In this document: piece by piece, positions 54,586 to 64,000 of the stretch
Layout of the letters: each line of letters begins with the position of its first letter
Numbering within the stretch: the stretch's first letter is position 1
From: Nocardioides ganghwensis
GTDB lineage: Bacteria; Actinomycetota; Actinomycetes; Propionibacteriales; Nocardioidaceae
Direction: 5' to 3'
NCBI RefSeq assembly: GCF_014779655.1
Contig: NZ_JACXYX010000014.1
Coordinates: forward strand, 121,812-185,811
Length of the DNA: 64,000 nucleotides
Position numbers and translations under genes: made by a program
The notes under the pieces: generated by a model
The model's database searches: none
What the model was told of the DNA's origin: nothing
Seen by the model: the letters and a program-made list of their open reading frames with translations, nothing else

Positions 54586-56877
54586 ATGGCTGAGGACACG
54601 GTGCCCGCGCAGGAGCCCAGGGTGGCGCCCCTGACCGCGCGCGGCATGCGCGCCCGCCTCGCCCGCGTGGGCACCCGCCCCCCGTCCTCCAACCCGGTCC
54701 TCGAGCCGCTGTTCCGCGCGGTGCGCGCCAACCACCCCAAGGCCGACCTCGCGCTGCTCGAGCGCGCCTACGCCGTCGCGGACAAGTGGCACACCGGCCA
54801 GATGCGCAAGAGCGGCGACCCCTACATCACCCACCCGCTCGCGGTGACCACGATCCTCGCCGACATCGGCATGACCGAGCCGACGCTCGTCGCGGCGCTG
54901 CTGCACGACACCGTCGAGGACACCCCCTACACCCTCGACGCGCTCCGCGCGGACTTCGGTGACGAGGTCGCGCTGCTCGTCGACGGCGTCACCAAGCTCG
55001 ACAAGGTCCAGTACGGCGACTCGGCGCAGGCCGAGACGATCCGCAAGATGATCGTGGCGATGTCGCGCGACATCCGCGTGCTGGTCATCAAGCTCGCCGA
55101 CCGCCTGCACAACATGCGTACGCTCCGCTACGTCCCGGCCGCCTCGCAGGAGCGCTCCTCGCGCGAGACGCTCGACATCTACGCCCCGCTCGCCCACCGG
55201 CTCGGCATGAACACGCTCAAGTGGGAGCTCGAGGACCTCGCCTTCGCCACGCTCCACCCCAAGATCTACGACGAGATCGTGCGGATGGTCGCCGAGCGTG
55301 CGCCGTCGCGCGACCAGTTCCTCGCCGAGGTCGTCGTCGAGATCGAGCAGGACCTCAAGGCGGCGCGGATCAACGCCAAGGTGACCGGCCGGCCCAAGCA
55401 CTACTACTCGATCTACCAGAAGATGATCGTCGGCGGTCGCGACTTCTCGGACATCTACGACCTGGTCGGGATCCGCATCCTCGTCGACGAGGACCGCGAC
55501 TGCTACAGCGCGCTCGGCGTGATCCACTCCCGCTGGAACCCGGTCCTGGGCCGGTTCAAGGACTACGTCGCGATGCCGAAGTTCAACATGTACCAGTCGC
55601 TCCACACGACGGTCATCGGTCCGCAGGGCAAGCCGGTCGAGGTGCAGATCCGGACCTTCGCCCAGCACCGTCGCGCCGAGTACGGCGTCGCCGCGCACTG
55701 GAAGTACAAGGAGAACAGCAAGGCCGGCGTCGACACCGACCGCCTCGGCGACAAGGACGACCTCACCTGGCTGCGCCAGCTCCTCGACTGGCAGAGCGAG
55801 GTGGAGGACCCGGGCGAGTTCCTGGAGTCGCTTCGCTTCGAGATGAACCAGCAGCAGGTCTACGTCTTCACCCCGCGCGGCGACGTCATCCCGCTGCCGA
55901 GCGGCGCGACCCCGGTCGACTTCGCCTACGCCGTGCACACCGAGGTCGGCCACCACACGATCGGCTCGCGGGTCAACGGCCGCCTCGTGCCGCTGGAGTC
56001 GACGCTCGACAACGGCGACGTCGTCGAGGTCTTCACCTCCAAGTCACCGACGTCGGGCCCCTCACGCGACTGGCTCAACTTCGTCCAGTCGCCGCGGGCC
56101 CGCTCCAAGATCCGCCAGTGGTTCACCAAGGAGCGGCGCGAGGAGGCGATCGAGCGCGGCAAGGACCAGATCGCCAAGCTCATGCGCAAGGAGGGGCTGC
56201 CCCTCAACCGCCTGATGACCCACGACATCCTCGCGCTGGTGGCCGAGCACTTCCACCACGCCGACGTCTCGGCGCTCTACGCCGCGGTCGGCGAGGGCAA
56301 CCTGAGCGCGCAGGCCGTCGTACGCCGCGTGATCGACCTGCACGGCGGCGACGAGGGCGCCCAGGAGGACCTCGCCGAGGGCGTCACCATCACCGGCCGC
56401 TCCCGCACGGCCACCAAGCGCGGACCGACCGACTCCGGCGTGATCGTCAAGGGCGTCGAGGACCTCTGGGTCAAGCTCGCCAAGTGCTGCACGCCCGTGC
56501 CGCCAGACCCGATCCTGGGCTTCGTCACCAAGGGCGGGGGAGTGTCGGTGCACCGCAAGGACTGCACCAACGCCTCCAGCCTGCTCGGCCAGCCCGAGCG
56601 GGTCCTCGAGGTGGAGTGGGCGCCGACGTCGCAGTCGACCTTCCTCGTCAACATCCAGGTCGAGGCGCTCGACCGGGCGCGGCTGCTCTCCGACATCACG
56701 ATGGCGCTGTCCGACGCCCACGTGAACATCCTCAGCGCCACCCTCTCCACCACCCGCGACCGGGTGGCGAAGAGCCGGTTCTCGTTCGAGATGGCCGACG
56801 CCGCCCACCTCGACGGCGTGCTGCGGGCCGTACGCGCGGTGCCGGGCGTGTTCGACGCCTACCGCGTGACGTCCTGA
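54586..56877 (+). CDS. relA: Bifunctional (p)ppGpp synthetase/hydrolase
   Basis: Makes and degrades the stringent-response alarmone. The 763-residue protein has an HD hydrolase domain with His107-Asp108 in LLHDTVEDT, a synthetase domain ([19 protein letters not shown]), TGS ([16 protein letters not shown]), a helical linker with [19 protein letters not shown], and a C-terminal ACT domain. The residues expected for both activities are kept. Its stop abuts the DUF349 stop from the other strand without a gap. Confidence 0.96.
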   Translation: MAEDTVPAQEPRVAPLTARGMRARLARVGTRPPSSNPVLEPLFRAVRANHPKADLALLERAYAVADKWHTGQMRKSGDPYITHPLAVTTILADIGMTEPTLVAALLHDTVEDTPYTLDALRADFGDEVALLVDGVTKLDKVQYGDSAQAETIRKMIVAMSRDIRVLVIKLADRLHNMRTLRYVPAASQERSSRETLDIYAPLAHRLGMNTLKWELEDLAFATLHPKIYDEIVRMVAERAPSRDQFLAEVVVEIEQDLKAARINAKVTGRPKHYYSIYQKMIVGGRDFSDIYDLVGIRILVDEDRDCYSALGVIHSRWNPVLGRFKDYVAMPKFNMYQSLHTTVIGPQGKPVEVQIRTFAQHRRAEYGVAAHWKYKENSKAGVDTDRLGDKDDLTWLRQLLDWQSEVEDPGEFLESLRFEMNQQQVYVFTPRGDVIPLPSGATPVDFAYAVHTEVGHHTIGSRVNGRLVPLESTLDNGDVVEVFTSKSPTSGPSRDWLNFVQSPRARSKIRQWFTKERREEAIERGKDQIAKLMRKEGLPLNRLMTHDILALVAEHFHHADVSALYAAVGEGNLSAQAVVRRVIDLHGGDEGAQEDLAEGVTITGRSRTATKRGPTDSGVIVKGVEDLWVKLAKCCTPVPPDPILGFVTKGGGVSVHRKDCTNASSLLGQPERVLEVEWAPTSQSTFLVNIQVEALDRARLLSDITMALSDAHVNILSATLSTTRDRVAKSRFSFEMADAAHLDGVLRAVRAVPGVFDAYRVTS

Positions 56878-58140
56878 TCAGCCGAACTCGGCGGCCGCCT
56901 TGCGGGCCATGTCGAGGAAGGCCTGTTTGTTGGCCAGCTCGGACTCGAGGTCCTTCACGCGCCGCTCGTCGCCGGCCGCGCTCGCCTTGTCGAGCTTGGC
57001 CCGGGTCTCGGCGATGCCGGTCTCGAGCTTGCCGATCATGTCGTCGGCTCGCGCGGACTTCTCCGGGTCGCTCCTGCTCCACTGCTCGTCCTCGACCGCG
57101 CGGATGGCCTGCTCCACCTTGCGCATGCGGCCCTCGAGCTCCTTCATGCGGTCGCGGGGGACCTTGCCGGCGGCGTCCCAGCGGTCGGCCAGCTCGCGGA
57201 AGGCCTTCTTGGCCGACTCCACGTCAGTGACGGGGAGGAGCGCCTCGGCCTCGACGAGGATCGCGTCCTTGACCTCGGCGTTGGCGGCGAACTCCTGGTC
57301 GAGCGCCGCGTTGGCCGCGTCGCGGGCACCGAAGAAGGTGTCCTGCGCCCCGCGGAAGCGCTGCCAGAGCTGGTCGTCCACCTCGCGCGGGGCGGGGCCG
57401 GCGGCCTTCCACTCCCGCATCAGGTCGCGGTACTTGCCGGCGGTCGGGCCCCACTCGGTCGAGGACGAGAGGGCCTCGGCCTCCTTGACGAGCCGCTCCT
57501 TGACCACGCGCGCGGAGTCGCGCCGCTCGTGCTCCTCGGCGAAGTGCGCCTTGCGGTGGCGGGTGTACGTCGTGCGCGCGGTGGAGAAGCGGCGCCACAG
57601 CGCGTCGTCGGTGGCGCGGTCCAGCCGGGGGAGCTCCTTCCACGTGGCGAGCAGGTCGCGCAGGCGGTTGGCGCCGTTGCGCCAGTCGGTGCCCTCGGCG
57701 AGCCGCTCGGCCTCCGCGACCAGCTTCTCCTTGGCGGCCTTCGACTCGGCCGCCTTCTGCGCGCGCTCCTCCTTGCGGGCCGAGCGCTGCACGGCGATCA
57801 CGGGGGCCAGCGCGTCGAGCCGCGCGGCGAGGGAGACGAGGTCGCCGACCGCGTGGGCGTCCACGACCTGCTCGCGCAGCGCCTTGACCGACGAGGTGGC
57901 CTCCTCGGGAGCCAGCCGACCCGAGGTGACGCGCTGCTCGAGCAGGTGGACCTTGCCCTCGAGCTCCTCGAAACGCTTGGTGAAGAAGTCCAGGGCCTCG
58001 TCCGGCGTACCGGCCTCGTAGGACCCGACGGACCGCTCCCCATCGGCGGTGCGGACATAGACGGTGCCGTCCTCGGCAACCCGACCCCAGGCCGTGCCGG
58101 CCTGGGTCGCGTCGTCTGGGGACTGCTTGTCAGAGCTCAT
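56878..58140 (-). CDS. DUF349 domain-containing protein
   Basis: A 420-residue, highly charged helical protein with at least three DUF349 repeats (DALWRRFSTARTTYTRHRKA, DQLWQRFRGAQDTFFGARDA and a third, more diverged, around residues 300-340) and coiled-coil ends. The function of the family is not established. On the minus strand TACGAT occurs 8 bases before the ATG, suggesting leaderless transcription. It diverges from the metallohydrolase gene. Confidence 0.88.
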   Translation of the reverse strand: MSSDKQSPDDATQAGTAWGRVAEDGTVYVRTADGERSVGSYEAGTPDEALDFFTKRFEELEGKVHLLEQRVTSGRLAPEEATSSVKALREQVVDAHAVGDLVSLAARLDALAPVIAVQRSARKEERAQKAAESKAAKEKLVAEAERLAEGTDWRNGANRLRDLLATWKELPRLDRATDDALWRRFSTARTTYTRHRKAHFAEEHERRDSARVVKERLVKEAEALSSSTEWGPTAGKYRDLMREWKAAGPAPREVDDQLWQRFRGAQDTFFGARDAANAALDQEFAANAEVKDAILVEAEALLPVTDVESAKKAFRELADRWDAAGKVPRDRMKELEGRMRKVEQAIRAVEDEQWSRSDPEKSARADDMIGKLETGIAETRAKLDKASAAGDERRVKDLESELANKQAFLDMARKAAAEFG

Positions 58141-58253
58141 GGTCGCCCATCGTAGTCATGGCCCGGAGTGCCGTCGGTAGGCTTCCCACCGACAAGGAGA
58201 CGACTGGCCGGACGGCCAGGCGACCAGTGGACGACAAGCAAGGACTGACGCCC

Positions 58254-58937
58254 GTGTTCATCGCCGGCTTCCCCGCCGGACCCTGGGGGACCAACTGCTA
58301 CGTCGTGGCGACGGGTCCCGGGTCCGAGTGCGTGGTCATCGACCCGGGCAAGGACTCCGCGGCAGGTGTCGACCAGGTCGTGCGCGAGCACCGGCTCAAG
58401 CCGGTCAGCGTCCTGGTCACCCACGGGCACGTCGACCACATGTGGTGCGTCGCCCCCGTCGCGGGCACCTACGACGCGACCGCGTGGATCCACCCCGCCG
58501 ACCGTCACCTCCTCAGCGACCCGATGGCGGGGATGAGCCGCGAGACCACCCAGATGCTGCTCGGCGGCGACTACTCGTGGGCCGAGCCCGACGACGTGCG
58601 TGAGCTGTCCGACCTCGCCGAGCTCGAGCTGGCCGGCCTCCGGTTCGTCGTCGACCACACGCCGGGCCACACCGAGGGCTCGGTGACCTTCCGCTCGCCC
58701 TACCCGGAGCAGGACGTCTCCGAGGTGATGTTCTCGGGCGACCTGCTCTTCAAGGGCTCGATCGGGCGCACCGACCTCCCCGGCGGCGACCACGCGACGA
58801 TGCTGCGCAGCCTCGCCGACAAGGTGCTGCCGCTGGCCGACGACATCGTCGTGCTGCCCGGTCACGGCGAGCAGACCTCGATCGGGCGCGAGCGCGCCAC
58901 CAACCCGTTCCTCCACGACCTGATCCAGGACCACTGA
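58254..58937 (+). CDS. Metallo-beta-lactamase fold hydrolase (glyoxalase II-like)
   Basis: A 227-residue hydrolase: the metal motif THGHVDHMW (HxHxDH), HTPGHTEGS, SGDLLFKGSIGRTD (bridging Asp) and LPGHGEQTS are all present, as in glyoxalase II-type thioester hydrolases. I chose the GTG before FIAGFPAGPWGTNCY since AAGGA sits about 10 bases upstream; an ATG 96 bp earlier would add an unconserved extension. It shares one base with the hisS ATG (TGATG). Confidence 0.88.
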   Translation: MFIAGFPAGPWGTNCYVVATGPGSECVVIDPGKDSAAGVDQVVREHRLKPVSVLVTHGHVDHMWCVAPVAGTYDATAWIHPADRHLLSDPMAGMSRETTQMLLGGDYSWAEPDDVRELSDLAELELAGLRFVVDHTPGHTEGSVTFRSPYPEQDVSEVMFSGDLLFKGSIGRTDLPGGDHATMLRSLADKVLPLADDIVVLPGHGEQTSIGRERATNPFLHDLIQDH

Positions 58938-60319
58938 TGAGCAAGATCAGCCCGCTGAGCGGGTTCCCCGAGCTGCTGCCTGCCCAGCGTGCCGTCGAGC
59001 GCGAGGTCATCGCGTCCGTCTCGCGCACCTTCGAGCTGCACGGCTTCGCCAACATCGAGACCCGCGTCGTGGAGCCGATCGACCGCCTCGCCAAGGGCGG
59101 CGAGGTGGACAAGGAGATCTACGTCCTCCAGCGCATCGCGGCGGAGCCCGACGCGAAGGCCGACCTCGGCCTCCACTTCGACCTCACCGTCCCCTTCGCG
59201 CGGTACGTCCTCGAGCACGCCGGGCACCTCGAGTTCCCGTTCCGCCGGTTCCAGGTGCAGCCCGCATGGCGCGGCGAGCGGCCGCAGGAGGGCCGCTACC
59301 GCCAGTTCACCCAGGCCGACGTCGACATCGTGGGTCGCGACGAGCTGCCGTTCCACCACGACGTCGAGGTCATGTCGGTGATGGTCGACGCCCTCGGCCG
59401 GCTGCCGATCCCGCGGGTGTCGTTCCAGTTCAACAACCGCAAGCTCATCCAGGGCTTCTACCGCGGTCTCGGCATCGACGACGTCACCGACGCCATCCGC
59501 GTCATCGACAAGCTCGACAAGCTCCCGGCCGACGAGGTCGCGGCGATGCTCGTCGAGCGGGTCGGCACCACGCCCGAGCAGGCGCAGCGGTGCCTCGAGC
59601 TGGCCACCATCCGGGTGGCCGACACCTCCTTCGTGGAGCAGGTCCGGGCGCTGGGGGTCACCGACGAGCTGCTCGAGCAGGGCCTCGCGGAGCTCGCGGC
59701 CGTGGTGGAGGGCTGCCGTGCCGTCGCCGGCGACCGCGTGGGCGTCGAGGCCAACCTCCGCATCGCCCGCGGCCTCGACTACTACACGGGCACCGTCGTC
59801 GAGATCTTCATGGAGGGCTACGAGCGCCTGAAGTCCGTCGGCGGCGGCGGGCGCTACGACGCGCTGGCCAGCGACGGTCGTACGACCTACCCGGGGGTGG
59901 GCGTGTCGTTCGGCGTCTCCCGCACCCTCATCCCGCTCATCGCCGATGGCGTCCTCTCCGGCAGCCGGCCGGTGCCGAGCGCCGTCCTCGTCGCGCTGAA
60001 CACCGAGGACGACCGTGCCGCGAGCACGCGCGTGGCCGCGGCGCTGCGCGCGCGTGACATCGCCTGCGAGGTCGCGCCGTCGCCGGCCAAGTTCGGCAAG
60101 CAGATCCGCTACGCCGAGCGCCGCGGCATCCCGTTCGTCTGGTTCGTCCAGCCGGACGCCGGCGCCGACGACCTCCGGGGCCAGGTCAAGGACATCCGCA
60201 CCGGCGAGCAGGTCGGGGCCGATCCCTCGACCTGGACCCCGCCCGAGGCCGACGTACGGCCCTCGATCATCAGCACCGCCCGCACCACCGCAACCAGCGA
60301 AACCGAGGAGAACCAGTGA
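58937..60319 (+). CDS. hisS: Histidyl-tRNA synthetase
   Basis: A 460-residue class II synthetase: motif 1 region at the start ([14 protein letters not shown]), motif 2 [20 protein letters not shown], the histidine-specific stretch [14 protein letters not shown], motif 3 [12 protein letters not shown] and a C-terminal anticodon domain. The sequence is of the longer type with [11 protein letters not shown]. Overlaps aspS by 4 bp. Confidence 0.95.
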   Translation: MSKISPLSGFPELLPAQRAVEREVIASVSRTFELHGFANIETRVVEPIDRLAKGGEVDKEIYVLQRIAAEPDAKADLGLHFDLTVPFARYVLEHAGHLEFPFRRFQVQPAWRGERPQEGRYRQFTQADVDIVGRDELPFHHDVEVMSVMVDALGRLPIPRVSFQFNNRKLIQGFYRGLGIDDVTDAIRVIDKLDKLPADEVAAMLVERVGTTPEQAQRCLELATIRVADTSFVEQVRALGVTDELLEQGLAELAAVVEGCRAVAGDRVGVEANLRIARGLDYYTGTVVEIFMEGYERLKSVGGGGRYDALASDGRTTYPGVGVSFGVSRTLIPLIADGVLSGSRPVPSAVLVALNTEDDRAASTRVAAALRARDIACEVAPSPAKFGKQIRYAERRGIPFVWFVQPDAGADDLRGQVKDIRTGEQVGADPSTWTPPEADVRPSIISTARTTATSETEENQ

Positions 60320-62109
60320 TCCGCACCCATGACGCCGGCGCCCTGCGCGCCGAGCACGTCGGCCAGACCGTCACGCTCGCCGGATGGGTGGCGAGGCGGC
60401 GCGACCACGGCGGCGTCGCGTTCCTGGACCTCCGCGAGCGCAGCGGCGTGGTGCAGGTCGTCGTCCGCGACGAGGAGGTCGCGCACAGCCTGCGCAGCGA
60501 GTTCTGCCTCAAGGTGACCGGCGAGGTCGTGGCCCGCAAGGAGGGCAACCAGAACCCCAACCTGGCCACCGGTGACATCGAGGTCGTCGCCACGGACCTC
60601 GAGGTGCTCTCCACCTCCGACCCGCTGCCGTTCCCGATCGACGACGCGTCCGGCCACAAGGGCGGCGAGGTCGGTGAGGAGGCGCGCCTCAAGCACCGCT
60701 ACCTCGACCTGCGCCGCTCCGGCCCGAACGCCGCCCTGCGCCTGCGCAGCAAGATCAACAAGGCCGCGCGCGACGTGCTCGACGCGCGTGACTTCGTCGA
60801 GGTCGAGACCCCCACCCTCACCCGTTCGACGCCCGAGGGCGCCCGCGACTTCCTGGTCCCGGCCCGCCTGGCGCCGGGCAGCTGGTACGCCCTGCCGCAG
60901 AGCCCGCAGCTGTTCAAGCAGCTGCTCATGGTCGGCGGCATGGAGCGCTACTACCAGATCGCGCGCTGCTACCGCGACGAGGACTTCCGTGCCGACCGCC
61001 AGCCCGAGTTCACCCAGCTCGACATCGAGATGAGCTTCGTGGACCAGGAGGACGTCATCGAGCTGATGGAGGACGTCCTGGAGGCGATGTGGGCCCAGGC
61101 CGGCCACACCATCGAGCGCCCGCTGCCGCGGATGACGTACGCCGAGGCGATGGCCAGGTACGGCTCGGACAAGCCCGACCTCCGGATGGGCCTCGAGCTC
61201 GTCGAGTGCACCGACTACTTCAAGGACACGCCCTTCCGCGTGTTCCAGGCCGACTACGTCGGCGCGGTCGTCATGCCGGGCGGCGGCAGCCAGCCGCGTC
61301 GGCAGTTCGACGCGTGGCAGGACTGGGCCAAGCAGCGCGGCGCCAAGGGGCTCGCCTACGTCACCGTCGCCGACGACGGCGAGCTCGGGGGACCGGTCGC
61401 CAAGAACCTCACCGACGCAGAGCGTGCCGGGCTCGCCGCCCACGTCGGCGCACAGCCCGGCGACTGCGTCTTCTTCGCCGCCGGTCCGGTGAAGAGCAGC
61501 CGTGCGCTGCTCGGCGCCGCCCGGCTCGAGATCGGCCGCCGCCTCGACCTGCTCGACGACTCGACCTTCGCCTTCACCTGGGTCGTCGACGCTCCGCTGT
61601 TCGAGCCGAGCTCGGAGGCGGTCGCGAGCGGTGACGTGGCGGTCGGCGCCGGCGCCTGGACCGCCGTGCACCACGCCTTCACCAGCCCCAAGCCGGAGTT
61701 CGTCGACACGTTCGACACCGACCCCGGCAGCGCCCTGGCGTACGCCTACGACATCGTGTGCAACGGCAACGAGCTCGGCGGCGGGTCCATCCGTATCCAC
61801 CGGGGGGACGTGCAGAAGCGCGTGTTCTCGGTGATGGGCCTGGGGGAGGAGGAGGCGCAGGAGAAGTTCGGCTTCCTGCTCGACGCCTTCAAGTTCGGCG
61901 CGCCTCCGCACGGCGGCATCGCTGTCGGCATGGATCGCATCGTCGCGCTGCTCGCCGGCACCGACTCGATCCGCGACGTGATCGCCTTCCCCAAGTCCGG
62001 AGGCGGCTACGACCCCCTCACGGCGGCCCCTGCCCCCATCACTCCGGAGCAGCGCAAGGAAGCCGGTGTCGACGCGGTGCCCGCGAAGGACGTCCCGCCC
62101 GCTGGATGA
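60316..62109 (+). CDS. aspS: Aspartyl-tRNA synthetase
   Basis: A 597-residue bacterial-type enzyme: N-terminal OB anticodon domain ([20 protein letters not shown]), motif 2 [20 protein letters not shown], the GAD insertion in the middle, and motif 3 [18 protein letters not shown] start overlaps the hisS stop (GTGA). The hisS-aspS pair is common in actinobacteria. Many actinobacterial AspRS also charge tRNA-Asn; the sequence alone does not decide it. Confidence 0.95.
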   Translation: MIRTHDAGALRAEHVGQTVTLAGWVARRRDHGGVAFLDLRERSGVVQVVVRDEEVAHSLRSEFCLKVTGEVVARKEGNQNPNLATGDIEVVATDLEVLSTSDPLPFPIDDASGHKGGEVGEEARLKHRYLDLRRSGPNAALRLRSKINKAARDVLDARDFVEVETPTLTRSTPEGARDFLVPARLAPGSWYALPQSPQLFKQLLMVGGMERYYQIARCYRDEDFRADRQPEFTQLDIEMSFVDQEDVIELMEDVLEAMWAQAGHTIERPLPRMTYAEAMARYGSDKPDLRMGLELVECTDYFKDTPFRVFQADYVGAVVMPGGGSQPRRQFDAWQDWAKQRGAKGLAYVTVADDGELGGPVAKNLTDAERAGLAAHVGAQPGDCVFFAAGPVKSSRALLGAARLEIGRRLDLLDDSTFAFTWVVDAPLFEPSSEAVASGDVAVGAGAWTAVHHAFTSPKPEFVDTFDTDPGSALAYAYDIVCNGNELGGGSIRIHRGDVQKRVFSVMGLGEEEAQEKFGFLLDAFKFGAPPHGGIAVGMDRIVALLAGTDSIRDVIAFPKSGGGYDPLTAAPAPITPEQRKEAGVDAVPAKDVPPAG

Positions 62110-62159
62110 TCTCCCGCACGTTTGCCGGGGGTTCGGGACGGCCGCGAGACCAACACGTC

Positions 62160-62175
62160 GTAACGGGATCGTTAC
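62160..62175. promoter_or_regulatory. Inverted repeat, candidate operator of the peptide transporter
   Basis: GTAACG-GGAT-CGTTAC is a perfect 6-4-6 palindrome in the aspS-permease gap. TAGAGT (62209-62214) is a possible -10 some 35 bp later, so the palindrome sits in the -35 to -55 zone. I do not recognise the regulator. Confidence 0.45.
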
Positions 62176-62212
62176 CCGTCGGTGATCGTCCACGCGGTGC
62201 AGGTCACATAGA

Positions 62213-62267
62213 GTCCCGTCTCGGCGCAGGCCCCGGGGGACCCCCGATCTGCGCCGGGACAGTCCCG
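62213..62267 (+). other. Structured leader RNA with mutually exclusive pairings
   Basis: CGGCGCAG (62222-62229) pairs perfectly with CTGCGCCG (62249-62256), enclosing CGGGGG-A-CCCCCG. CGGGAC (62255-62260) can pair with GTCCCG on either side (62213-62218 or 62262-62267). The ribosome site follows at once, with ATG 62285. This may control translation of the permease; no known riboswitch class was recognised. Confidence 0.45.
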
Positions 62268-62284
62268 AACCAGATGGGGAGAGC

Positions 62285-63319
62285 ATGTCGGCAGAGACCG
62301 CAGGGCCGGAGACGCTGGGCTCGTTGAGTGACGAGCCGGAGCACCAGGATCCCAACAGCCAGAAGGCCAAGGAGATCTCCGGCAAGTCCCCGATGCGGAT
62401 CGCGTTGGGCCGTCTGGCCAAGGACAAGATCGCCGTCGTCTGCGCGGCGGTCGTGCTGTTCTTCATCATCTGCGCCCTGTTCGCCGGCACGATCAGCAGC
62501 CTGTTCGGCGTGAGCCTGGAGACCCCGCTCGCCTCCGAGCGCGTCGACGGCCTCAACAACAGCCTCCCCAAGCCCGAGATGGGCCCGCCCAACGGTCCGT
62601 TCACCTGGGAGCACCCGATGGGTGTCGCGCCCCGCACCGGTGAGGACAACCTGGCCTACTGGCTGCACGGGTGCCGCGTCTCGCTGATGATCGCCTTCGC
62701 GGCCACGCTGATCGCCAGCACCGTCGGCGTGATCGTCGGCCTGCTGGCCGGCTTCCTCGGCGGCGCGGTCGACAAGGTCCTGTCGTTCTTCATCGACATG
62801 TTCCTGACGATCCCGTTCCTCCTCGCGGCGCTCACGCTGGCCCCGATCCTCAACGACCGCTTCAACACCTCCGAGAACTACGCGACGATCCAGAAGTTCA
62901 GCCTCGTCTTCGTGCTGGCGTTCTTCGGGTGGATGGGCACGGCCCGCCTCATCCGCGGTGAGGTCCTCGCGCTCCGCGAGCGCGAGTTCGTCCAGGCGGC
63001 CCGCGTGATGGGCATGCCGACCTCCCGCGTGCTGTTCAAGGAGCTGCTGCCCAACCTCGCTGCGCCGATCATCATCAGCGTCTCGCTGATGCTGCCGGCC
63101 TTCGTCGCCCTGGAGGCGGGCCTGGCCTACCTCGGCATCGGTGTCACCGACGGCGTCTCGTGGGGGCAGACGATCCTCAAGGCCGCGACCCCGACCTACT
63201 TCCGTGAGTACCCGCAGTACCTGTGGCAGCCGCTGCTCGGCATCGTCGCACTGGTGCTGTCCCTCAACCTGCTGGGCGACGCCGTGCGCGACGCCCTCGA
63301 CCCCAAGACCCGTCGCTGA
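62285..63319 (+). CDS. Peptide ABC transporter permease (DppC/OppC type)
   Basis: A 344-residue inner-membrane permease. A polar N-terminus of about 40 residues precedes the first helix (KIAVVCAAVVLFFIICALFAG); the BPD_transp_1 domain with five further helices starts near residue 130. The EAA loop that contacts the ATPase is REFVQAARVMGMPTSRVLFK. It is followed by the substrate-binding protein, with the other permease and ATPase genes probably beyond the window. Substrate is probably oligo- or dipeptides. Confidence 0.92.
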   Translation: MSAETAGPETLGSLSDEPEHQDPNSQKAKEISGKSPMRIALGRLAKDKIAVVCAAVVLFFIICALFAGTISSLFGVSLETPLASERVDGLNNSLPKPEMGPPNGPFTWEHPMGVAPRTGEDNLAYWLHGCRVSLMIAFAATLIASTVGVIVGLLAGFLGGAVDKVLSFFIDMFLTIPFLLAALTLAPILNDRFNTSENYATIQKFSLVFVLAFFGWMGTARLIRGEVLALREREFVQAARVMGMPTSRVLFKELLPNLAAPIIISVSLMLPAFVALEAGLAYLGIGVTDGVSWGQTILKAATPTYFREYPQYLWQPLLGIVALVLSLNLLGDAVRDALDPKTRR

Positions 63320-63407
63320 GCCATCCAGGCCAACGCAGTGACCAGGTCCCACGCACGTCGCCGGAGACGCCGTCCTCGGTGAGAACAAGAAAGAAAGGCT
63401 GGACAGC

Positions 63408-64000
63408 ATGAAGCGGAACAAGCCGCTCGCACTCGTTGCTGGTGCCGCCCTCCTGACGCTCGCTGCCTGTGGCGGCGGTTCGTCGGAAGACGGTGGCTCC
63501 AACGGCTCGGGTTCGGACCGAGAGTTCGGCGACCAGGAGGGGGGCACCAAGGACGCTGAGCGTCAGGGCCCCGCTGCCGAGGTCGAGGGCGCGACCCCGG
63601 GTGGGACCATCACGGTCTACCTGCCGGGTGACCCCGGTCCGGACTCGCTCGACCCCACCGGTGGCTGGTCGGTCACCGGCAACTCGATCCAGCAGGCGCT
63701 CACGAGCCGCTCGCTGACCCAGTACGTGCGTGACGAGAACGGCCAGCCGGTGCTGGTTCCCGACCTCGCCACCGACCTCGGCACGCCCAACGAGGACTTC
63801 ACGGAGTGGACCTTCACCATCCGTGAGGACGCCACGTGGGAGGACGGCAAGCCCGTCACGGCCGAGGAGGTCGCGTTCGGTATCTGTCGTTCGCTGGACT
63901 CCGAGGCGTTCCCGTCGGGTCCGGGCACCGAGTACTCCAAGCACTACTTCGCTGGTGCTGAGGAGTACGAGGGCCCCTACACCGGCAAGGACCCCAAGTG
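63408..64000 (+). CDS. Peptide ABC transporter substrate-binding lipoprotein (3' truncated by window)
   Basis: The first 197 residues of a family 5 solute-binding protein. A signal peptide ends in the lipobox LTLAACGGG, so Cys21 would be lipidated and anchor the protein outside the membrane. An acidic Gly/Ser linker follows, then the family start GGTITVYLPGDPGPDSLDPTGG. AAAGG precedes the ATG at normal spacing. It is 88 bp after the permease gene and probably in the same operon. Confidence 0.9.
   Translation, partial: MKRNKPLALVAGAALLTLAACGGGSSEDGGSNGSGSDREFGDQEGGTKDAERQGPAAEVEGATPGGTITVYLPGDPGPDSLDPTGGWSVTGNSIQQALTSRSLTQYVRDENGQPVLVPDLATDLGTPNEDFTEWTFTIREDATWEDGKPVTAEEVAFGICRSLDSEAFPSGPGTEYSKHYFAGAEEYEGPYTGKDPK

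Overview
The window looks like a chromosomal segment of a high-GC actinobacterium, most likely a Nocardioides-type member of the Propionibacteriales. This rests on the very high GC content, the frequent GTG starts, the many leaderless promoters (a TAnnnT hexamer 6-8 nt before the start codon), the thrS-HIT-pgsA-pdxST-yebC-ruvCAB-yajC-apt-relA gene order typical of Actinobacteria, actinobacterial LexA boxes, and a DUF222/HNH gene. I see no phage, insertion sequence, CRISPR array, rRNA or tRNA gene.

Region 1 (1-1482) is the 3' part of a secreted M14 zinc carboxypeptidase. Region 2 (1500-15004) is a minus-strand operon of fifteen genes, fourteen junctions of which thirteen overlap. In transcription order they are crtE, crtB, crtI, crtYc, crtYd, a cytochrome P450, a GT2 glycosyltransferase, a CrtO-type acyltransferase, a PAP2 phosphatase, a UbiA prenyltransferase, a geranylgeranyl-reductase-like flavoprotein, a type III polyketide synthase, an isoprenylcysteine-methyltransferase-like enzyme, a second flavoprotein and idi. 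It joins a cyclic C40 carotenoid pathway with glycosyl-ester decoration to an SrsABC-like phenolic-lipid pathway with its own prenyltransferase and reductase. A divergent MerR-DICT regulator sits at its head. An ABC exporter (15973-17772) follows the regulator.

Region 3 (17765-38479) resembles a DosR/DevR hypoxia-dormancy regulon. It holds a universal stress protein, a zinc alcohol dehydrogenase, a GNAT-acyl-CoA synthetase fusion, two P-type cation ATPases, a DUF1876 (Rv1738-like) protein, PEP synthase, a class I aldolase, and a three-subunit pyruvate:ferredoxin oxidoreductase with an NADPH-oxidoreductase/ferredoxin fusion. DosR-like palindromes lie in three of its promoter regions (near 19820, 25238-25310 and 35440-35501). 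Together these genes could run fermentative and gluconeogenic metabolism and ion homeostasis at low oxygen. No DosR/DosS gene is in the window. An esterase and an MFS exporter are interspersed.

Region 4 (38533-46159) has an SDR, thrS, a PatB/MalY lyase, a DUF222-HNH protein with a LexA box on its start codon, a small secreted protein, a GNAT, a HIT protein and a 44-residue basic protein. Region 5 (46230-62109) is housekeeping: inositol-phosphatase-like protein, pgsA, pdxS, pdxT (with a serine hydrolase between them), yebC, ruvCAB, yajC, apt, relA, DUF349, a glyoxalase-II-like hydrolase, hisS and aspS. secD and secF are missing from their usual place between yajC and apt. Region 6 (62110-64000) starts a peptide ABC-transporter locus with a structured leader; the substrate-binding protein runs off the window.
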